Under the pieces are notes generated by a model. It did no database searches. It had not been told where the DNA came from and was given only the letters and a program-made list of their open reading frames with translations. This document shows, in pieces, positions 59,055-64,000 of a stretch of DNA of 64,000 nucleotides. The stretch is from positions 3,755,001-3,819,000 of the forward strand of contig NC_089546.1 of assembly GCF_040115645.1 (NCBI RefSeq). Reading direction: 5' to 3'. The stretch is from Euwallacea fornicatus (Eukaryota; Arthropoda; Insecta; Coleoptera; Curculionidae). Each line of letters starts with the position of its first letter. The first letter of the stretch is position 1. A program made the translations under genes and the position numbers.

Positions 59055-60155
59055 ACAGGGTGTTAGAGAAATAATTTTCGTTAATTTAATCATTGATCAA
59101 GGACATCGTTTTGAACAAACAAGTCCCTTACAACAGGGGTCATAAGTGCAACCAGTTCCCCTAGGAAGAAAATCTTTTGAGAATTAGCAACATCGCGTGA
59201 CGTTTATCGCATTTCACTACCTGCCCAAACAGCCGCATCAACCAAATATGCGTTGTTTATGCGGTTTTTTTGGATCTGATAACTTTTACATTTCAAATGT
59301 AAACATTATGTGGTGGTTTTTTGATAGATTATTTCGAAGATTCACATAACTTTTTTTTATTGTTGATTGTTATACTGCTTGATGTTATGCTGCACGCTGA
59401 GTATGATCCGCCGCATCCGCCTAATTAGCGTAAAATGTTACGTTACACATTTCACACCACGAACATAACAATTAAAAATGTTCGAAGTGTCCACAATGTC
59501 CACTTGAGTCCGTGCACACACGACGACGTTTTAACCAATTTTCCCGTGCGCGATGAAAAATTCCGTTTGTCCAGCGGGAAGTTTTCATTCTGGATAACGA
59601 TTCGCGTAAACGCACCCAACTGCTTCGGAATTTCGTTACGGTTTTCCACTAATCGAGAGCAGATCGCGATATTCGCGTAAATAATGCATTTTCACATGGG
59701 CATTGTTCATAGATCGGAATGCATTCGCATGCTAAAAAAGGTCAATTCTTATCAGGTATCGGGAATTAAGGAATTGCAAAAAATTGTCACAAGAAAAATA
59801 AATTCCTCTTCGTCGGCCGCGTTCAGTGCGGCGTTGCCGCTTAATGTTACTTTTCCCGCTTAGGTTGTATTATTAGTTATTAACTAAGTTTTAAATTTCT
59901 TTTGGCAATGTTATTGCTGGATAATTTTAACTTTTCCTGTTACACGCGAAACAATCAACATATGTCATACACGTTTTCCATCAATTCATTAAAATTTTAA
60001 GCCTATCATAGCTTTTCGGTTACCAAAGTTAACATTTTTTTTTTAGAAAAACCATTAGGTCTTCGACCCCTGTTGCAAGGAACTTTTTTGTTGAAAATGA
60101 TGTCTTTAATCATAGGTTAAATTTACAAAATTTATTTCCATAACACCTTGTATTC
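59055..60155. mobile_element. Non-autonomous TIR element with about 100-base arms
   Basis: The left arm from 59055 (ACAGGGTGTTAGAGAAATAA) is inverted at the right end, about 60045-60155 (reverse reading CAAGGTGTTATGGAAATAAA). The two arms share CAACAGGGGTC close to their inner ends. No transposase motif is visible in the roughly 0.9 kb interior, which has a relatively GC-rich block near 59400-59680. Its outer motif GGGTGTT resembles those of the neighbouring elements at 57147 and 61293. Confidence 0.7.
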
Positions 60156-60514
60156 TGGCACGTAAACTTTTACATCTTTAACCCTTTCACTGCGCCAGGA
60201 CGAACAATTACGCTTCGCGAAGTGCGGGATTATTTTGGTACATACGAATATACTCGTCTTGAACAAAATAAGCCAAATACGCATATTTTTGTTTTACACA
60301 TCATCTTCTGTCTTTTTTTACCACAAATAATATTTTTCCTGTGTAGCACTCTAAACCATAAGCAATTTAGCAAAGTAAATCTTTATTTCTCAAAAAATCA
60401 TAGGCAAAAACTAAAATATTCTTTGGGTACCTAATACATATGTATGGTACATAAACTAGGAAAAATGTATCTGGAAGGAAATCAAAACTAATCGAAAGGA
60501 ATGGTATATTTTCA

Positions 60515-61260
60515 TTAACTGTCTAATAGAATAAATTCCTTGATATAGAACTGTTCGAAGCATAGTACTATACAGAGCGTCATGTTACATTGAGAATACA
60601 TGTCGCTCGATTTGAATCTTTTTTCCTGTTTTACGCAAATAACGCATCTTCTTGTTGGACTAATTTTTTTATGAGTAGTTATAATACTGTGTGATGGAAA
60701 ATGTCTGTCAGTTAGACGCAACAGTTTTTTTCTTCTTCCAATAGTTTGCCGCCGCAAATACTGGAAAGGGAAGTATGATATGTTAAAATCATTTTCTTCA
60801 CTAGTTGTAAGTGGGACTTTTCGAGAAGTACATAGTTGACCGCAGAAGTCTTGGACACTTGATAACTATTCAGAATCGCAATGTCCAACAGATGGAAAAA
60901 TACTTTTTATATAATTTTTTGCTTTTGTGAACACTTTCTATTACGGAAAGAAGCATATCTAACTGGTGAACAGTTATCCATATAAGAGTTATAATCGACA
61001 ATCCACGTTGGTTTGAATATATGATGTCCAGTTTTCAATCTGTCCAACGAACTTTATATGTGGTATATAACAGAAAAATAATGTCGTTGTATCTAATTGA
61101 AAGCATCTATCCGCAAGTGAGATACATGAATTCGCCAGCCAACAATTACTGATTTATTTTTGGCATATTTTCACAAGTCATTTCATATTCCCACAAACAT
61201 TTGTTTTCATTGCATTCATTCAAAAGTTCCGAATTTCCCAATATCACATCTGCCTGTAAA
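60515..61260 (-). pseudogene. piggyBac-like transposase relic, C-terminal half
   Basis: Reading from 61260 down: KPTWIVDYNSYMDNCS resembles the piggyBac KPxxVVDYNxxMGGVD block. VFFHLLDIAILNSYQVSK corresponds to the conserved FFHLLDIxxxNSY helix. LTDRHFPS, SPTRRCVICVKQEKR and CNMTLCIVLCFEQFYIK form the C-terminal cysteine-rich zinc-binding domain with its CxxC, LCxxxCF and FY-K pattern. Frameshifts separate the blocks, and the third catalytic Asp region is altered (GGVD replaced by DNCS). Confidence 0.8.
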
Positions 61261-61292
61261 ATCCTTTGTATCACTTGTGACACCAATATATA

Positions 61293-62185
61293 TACAAGGT
61301 GTTTTATAAAAATACCGAGAAATTTTTAGGGAATATAGGGCTCATAAAAACAAATACTTACATCGAACAAAATTAGGTTCGAAATCACTTCGTTTCCAAA
61401 ATACAGAGAGTTTAATTTCTTTTTTTTATATTTTTTAAATGTTTTAAAAATGGTTTGGGATCAGTACATGAAATTAGGCACACGTTATGAAGGGATAAAT
61501 GGACATGTTGTGGGTTAGGCAAAATATTTCCACCTACACAATTGACATCCGTGTGGCCATCCAACGTTTCTATATGTGTAAACGACTCAGAATACCATGG
61601 AATATTTTGCGATAAGATGTGTTTCACACATGTTTGTCTTCATGTCCTCTATTTCTAGTAAAAGAAAGTTTAATTAATTTCTCCTACAGAATTTAAAATA
61701 ATCGCACTTGGAAACCTATACCGGTTTTTTAGTAGGCACAACAATAAAAAATTATTTTCTATCTTGAAAACGGCTACTGAAGCCATAAAACACGAAGAGA
61801 CCTTTTTTATTGGGAATTTGATGGAATATTAAACAAATATATTCGTATTAAAAAAGTCATACTATTTTTTTCATTCAAAAGTGGCATACTATTTTTTTCA
61901 TTAAAAACATCCCATTGAATGGCCTCACGGACGTACTAGTGTAATTGGAAATATTTTGCCAACTCCGAAACATGCACATTTATTCTGCAATAGCATATCT
62001 TTAATTTCATGCCTTTATCCTAAACCGTTTTGAAATATTTTAAAATAAAAAAAAGAAATTAAACACTCTGTATTTTGTAAAAAAAACAATTTCAGATCTA
62101 ACTTCAATCGATCTAAATATTTGCTTTTATAAATTCTACATCCCTTGAAAATTTGTCAATATGTTTATTAAACACCCTGCATATT
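61293..62185. mobile_element. TIR element inserted within the piggyBac-like relic
   Basis: The left arm from 61293 (ACAAGGTGTTTTATAAAAAT) matches the inverted right end, about 62000-62185 (reverse reading CAGGGTGTTTAATAAACAT). Blocks CAAATA.TTA.ATCGA and AATACAGAG.GTTTAATTTC are shared over about 180 bases. The interior lacks recognisable transposase. piggyBac coding similarity exists on both sides and not within, which is the sign of nesting. Confidence 0.75.
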
Positions 62186-62189
62186 ATGA

Positions 62190-62640
62190 AATCTAGGATA
62201 TACTGTCCAAAAAGTACTCAGCTCCGAAAAAGTAACAAACCCCGAACTGTACATAAGTTCTTATGTAGAACAAATACTTTCATGAATTTAATTCTCATAT
62301 CGTCAACAATAGCTCTAATTTTGAGTATAAAATCATTTTCCATTGGTACATCATCATCATCTAAGAAATATAAGAGTTTCATGAGCAAGAATTTGTCCTT
62401 TTTCATAAGTGGCATTGGACGAGCAGTGGCAGAAAAGCAGTACAACTCCTGAGACTTAACGGGTTTCCATTTTTTTATACTAAAAAATTCTGAGTCGTCA
62501 TTGTTGACACTTAAAAATTCAAAATGTTTATTTATCTTATTATCATCAATTAATGGCATTAAGTCCGTTATAAAAGAGTATTCAAAAAAGTCAAGCACTG
62601 TTGTACCTCTAATTTTGCAACCTGAACTGGACTCATCAAA
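62190..62640 (-). pseudogene. piggyBac-like transposase relic, N-terminal half
   Basis: A 126-codon open stretch (62218-62598) reads RPMPLMKKDKFLLMKLLYFL, then KIRAIVDDMRIKFMKVFVLHKN, LCTVRGLLLF and, after a stop, FGQYI. It parallels the piggyBac order: a MxxxRFxxLLRFLHF helix, the KIRPLxDxLNxxFKxxY segment, and the ENLSIDESxxxFRGRxxFxQY block with the first catalytic Asp. Here that Asp position reads Val-Arg, so the copy is dead. The order relative to the C-terminal half confirms one original gene on the minus strand. Confidence 0.75.
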
Positions 62641-62770
62641 TCCATGCTTGTCAGGGGAAACCTCATTATCCGTTGTTCAATCAAACCTGCTATTAGTTAG
62701 AGGCATTTCGTGCATTTCAATTTAATCGTTATTGCTTTGTTCTATCTCCCTCTTGTATGGTTTTCTCACA

Positions 62771-63419
62771 GCTATCCAAAATAAAACTTTATACATTGTT
62801 TAATGTTTCATTCTGATCTTGGAACGGATATGTAATATGCGTTCATTAAAGTTATTGCCAAAATCATAAACTGCTACGCGATGCGATTCAAATGATTTCT
62901 CGTGTGAGCAGACTTACACGTATTCTTCATCTCTGCTACTAGTGCAAGAATTTCTTCCAGTTCTTTATTCGTCAAATACTTTTTTTTATGTTTGAAAAAA
63001 ATATATCCAAAAAGGAAAAAGCTACAAAAATTAATTTCGTTTAAGAGGTATGTGGTATTTATAAACACAACGTGTACTGGGTAGTATTGAACAAGTTTCC
63101 GATATTTTACAGGGTAATTTTTCAAATATTTTTAAGATAGAAAGTTCCAGCAAACATGCGTCTTAGCTCGTTTAGTTTTTAAGACACGGTATATGACAAT
63201 TCGAAACTTAAATAACATATTTTTTATCTTTCGTTTTCTTTCAGCTTATTCTACGAAATTTCGTAATCTTCGGGATGACATTTATCAACGACTTAGTTGT
63301 ATTTTCGTGAGGGCACCACAAGCAACAATTAGGACACTTTAGTTTTTGTTTTACGCGTTCCCGAAAGAAAATAAACTATCAAACTTTTAAATCCAAAATT
63401 CAACAATTCATGTTGAAAA
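62771..63419. other. Spacer, no gene recognised
   Basis: AT-rich, including an 83-codon minus-strand open frame at 62874-63125 without a recognised domain. A piggyBac right terminus would be expected here or beyond, but none was identified. Confidence 0.35.
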
Positions 63420-63650
63420 ACTCCATACGTGTCGGCCTAGATCATTAGATTTTCACAGGTAACAGTTTGGATTTTTTTGCTGGACATTTAAAAACTTTCG
63501 TGTACCAATTAGCTATTCAAAATGAATAAGATTTCGAAAATAGGATGATCGAATCATGTCAAACAATTTTTAATACTCCGGGAATGTTTCAGAGAGTTCG
63601 TAATTCAATGGAAAGGAGATTTCCAACATTTATTGTAGTTTTTATTATTC
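63420..63650 (+). pseudogene. C-terminal relic of a DDD mariner-like transposase
   Basis: In slightly shifting frames this encodes RPRSLDF, FGFFCWTFKNFRVPI and DDRI. ESCQTIFNTPGMFQRVRNSM and ERRFPTFIV follow. This corresponds to PPRSPDLxPLDFFLWGxLKxxVYxxPI and the terminal helix TPGIFERVRxSMxRRxxxCI. Upstream catalytic blocks are not visible, so it is a truncated copy or a deletion derivative like the one at 57147-58010. Confidence 0.65.
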
Positions 63651-64000
63651 ACCTAGCCTTATTTCGTAAGGTTCTAAAAAGAAATATTATTCTCATTACA
63701 TACAATTTCATAACATTTTGAAAAAAAACTAGTAATATTTAATTTTTGAAGTGTTATTTCCTTCTTTCTGTGAATAAAAAGTAAGATAGTAAGTTATTTT
63801 AACACGTTTGTATAATGAGCATACACGATCAGCTTCAGGTGCGTTTTTCTCGGAAACTGTTGCTTTTAACGACGGCAATAAAGAATATATCTTTATGCAC
63901 CGACAAGGTAGAGGAAAATATTTTTTAAACTAAAGTGTCATACAGTGTGGCACAAAAAAAATTCAGCTGTTTAGATATATCCTATCAATATAGAAAATAT
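63651..64000. other. Right edge of the window, no gene recognised
   Basis: AT-rich sequence ending in ACAGTGTGGCACAAAAAAAA near 63943. This resembles a Tc1/mariner-type transposon terminus (CAGTGTGRC) and may be the start of another element that continues past the window. Confidence 0.35.

Larger units (their letters stand above)
60178..62770 (-). mobile_element. piggyBac-like relic with one recognisable end
   Basis: The plus-strand sequence TTAA at 60178-60181 followed by CCCTTTCACTGCGCC matches the piggyBac hallmark of TTAA target and CCC terminus. Transposase fragments on the minus strand begin 330 bases inside it. The opposite terminus was not found before the window ends, so the right boundary is where coding similarity ends. 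A separate TIR element (61293-62185) is inserted in the middle. Confidence 0.8.

Overview
The window looks like a piece of an AT-rich insect nuclear genome. The evidence is one spliced gene with consensus GT/AG introns that encodes a two-Ig-domain protein of the arthropod Dpr (defective proboscis extension response) family, embedded in DNA crowded with class II transposons. I could not determine the order; a beetle is possible, but nothing visible decides it.

Only one host gene is supported. It lies on the + strand, with five coding exons at 2446-2551, 20363-20589, 23560-23770, 42749-43036 and 55542-55663. Splice phases are 1, 0, 1 and 1. Together they give one uninterrupted frame of 317 codons plus a stop: signal peptide, basic linker, Ig1, Ig2, and a short tail ending in a hydrophobic stretch typical of a GPI-anchor signal. 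Introns of about 17.8, 3.0, 19.0 and 12.5 kb hold most of the sequence.

The introns and the 3' flank are packed with terminal-inverted-repeat (TIR) DNA transposons. Most carry relics of one transposase type, an IS630/Tc1/mariner-like DDD enzyme ending in motifs such as PPRSPDLTPLDFFLWG. Family A has three copies (2595-3920, 25001-26900, 52821-54741). B (5290-6543) is internally deleted. F has copies at 7380-8450 and 18045-19260. D is at 15437-17285, with a fragment at 40440-40910. E is a relic at 28620-29520. G (44331-47794) is an old element whose right TIR is interrupted by H (45676-47629). H is the youngest element: it has an intact 359-residue transposase, near-identical TIRs of about 300 bp and a TA target duplication. 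A different, Tc1-type relic sits at about 14340-15250.

Downstream of the Dpr stop codon is a block of nested and abutting elements: an element with a transposase C-terminal stub (57147-58010), a non-coding TIR element (59055-60155), and a piggyBac-like relic with a TTAA-flanked end (60178 to about 62770). The relic is split by another TIR element (61293-62185), and a further transposase C-terminal relic follows (63420-63650). I recognised no retrotransposon, tRNA, rRNA or CRISPR array.

Biologically, the window is one neuronal cell-surface recognition gene whose introns have served as a sink for successive waves of cut-and-paste transposons, one of which looks recent and possibly still functional.
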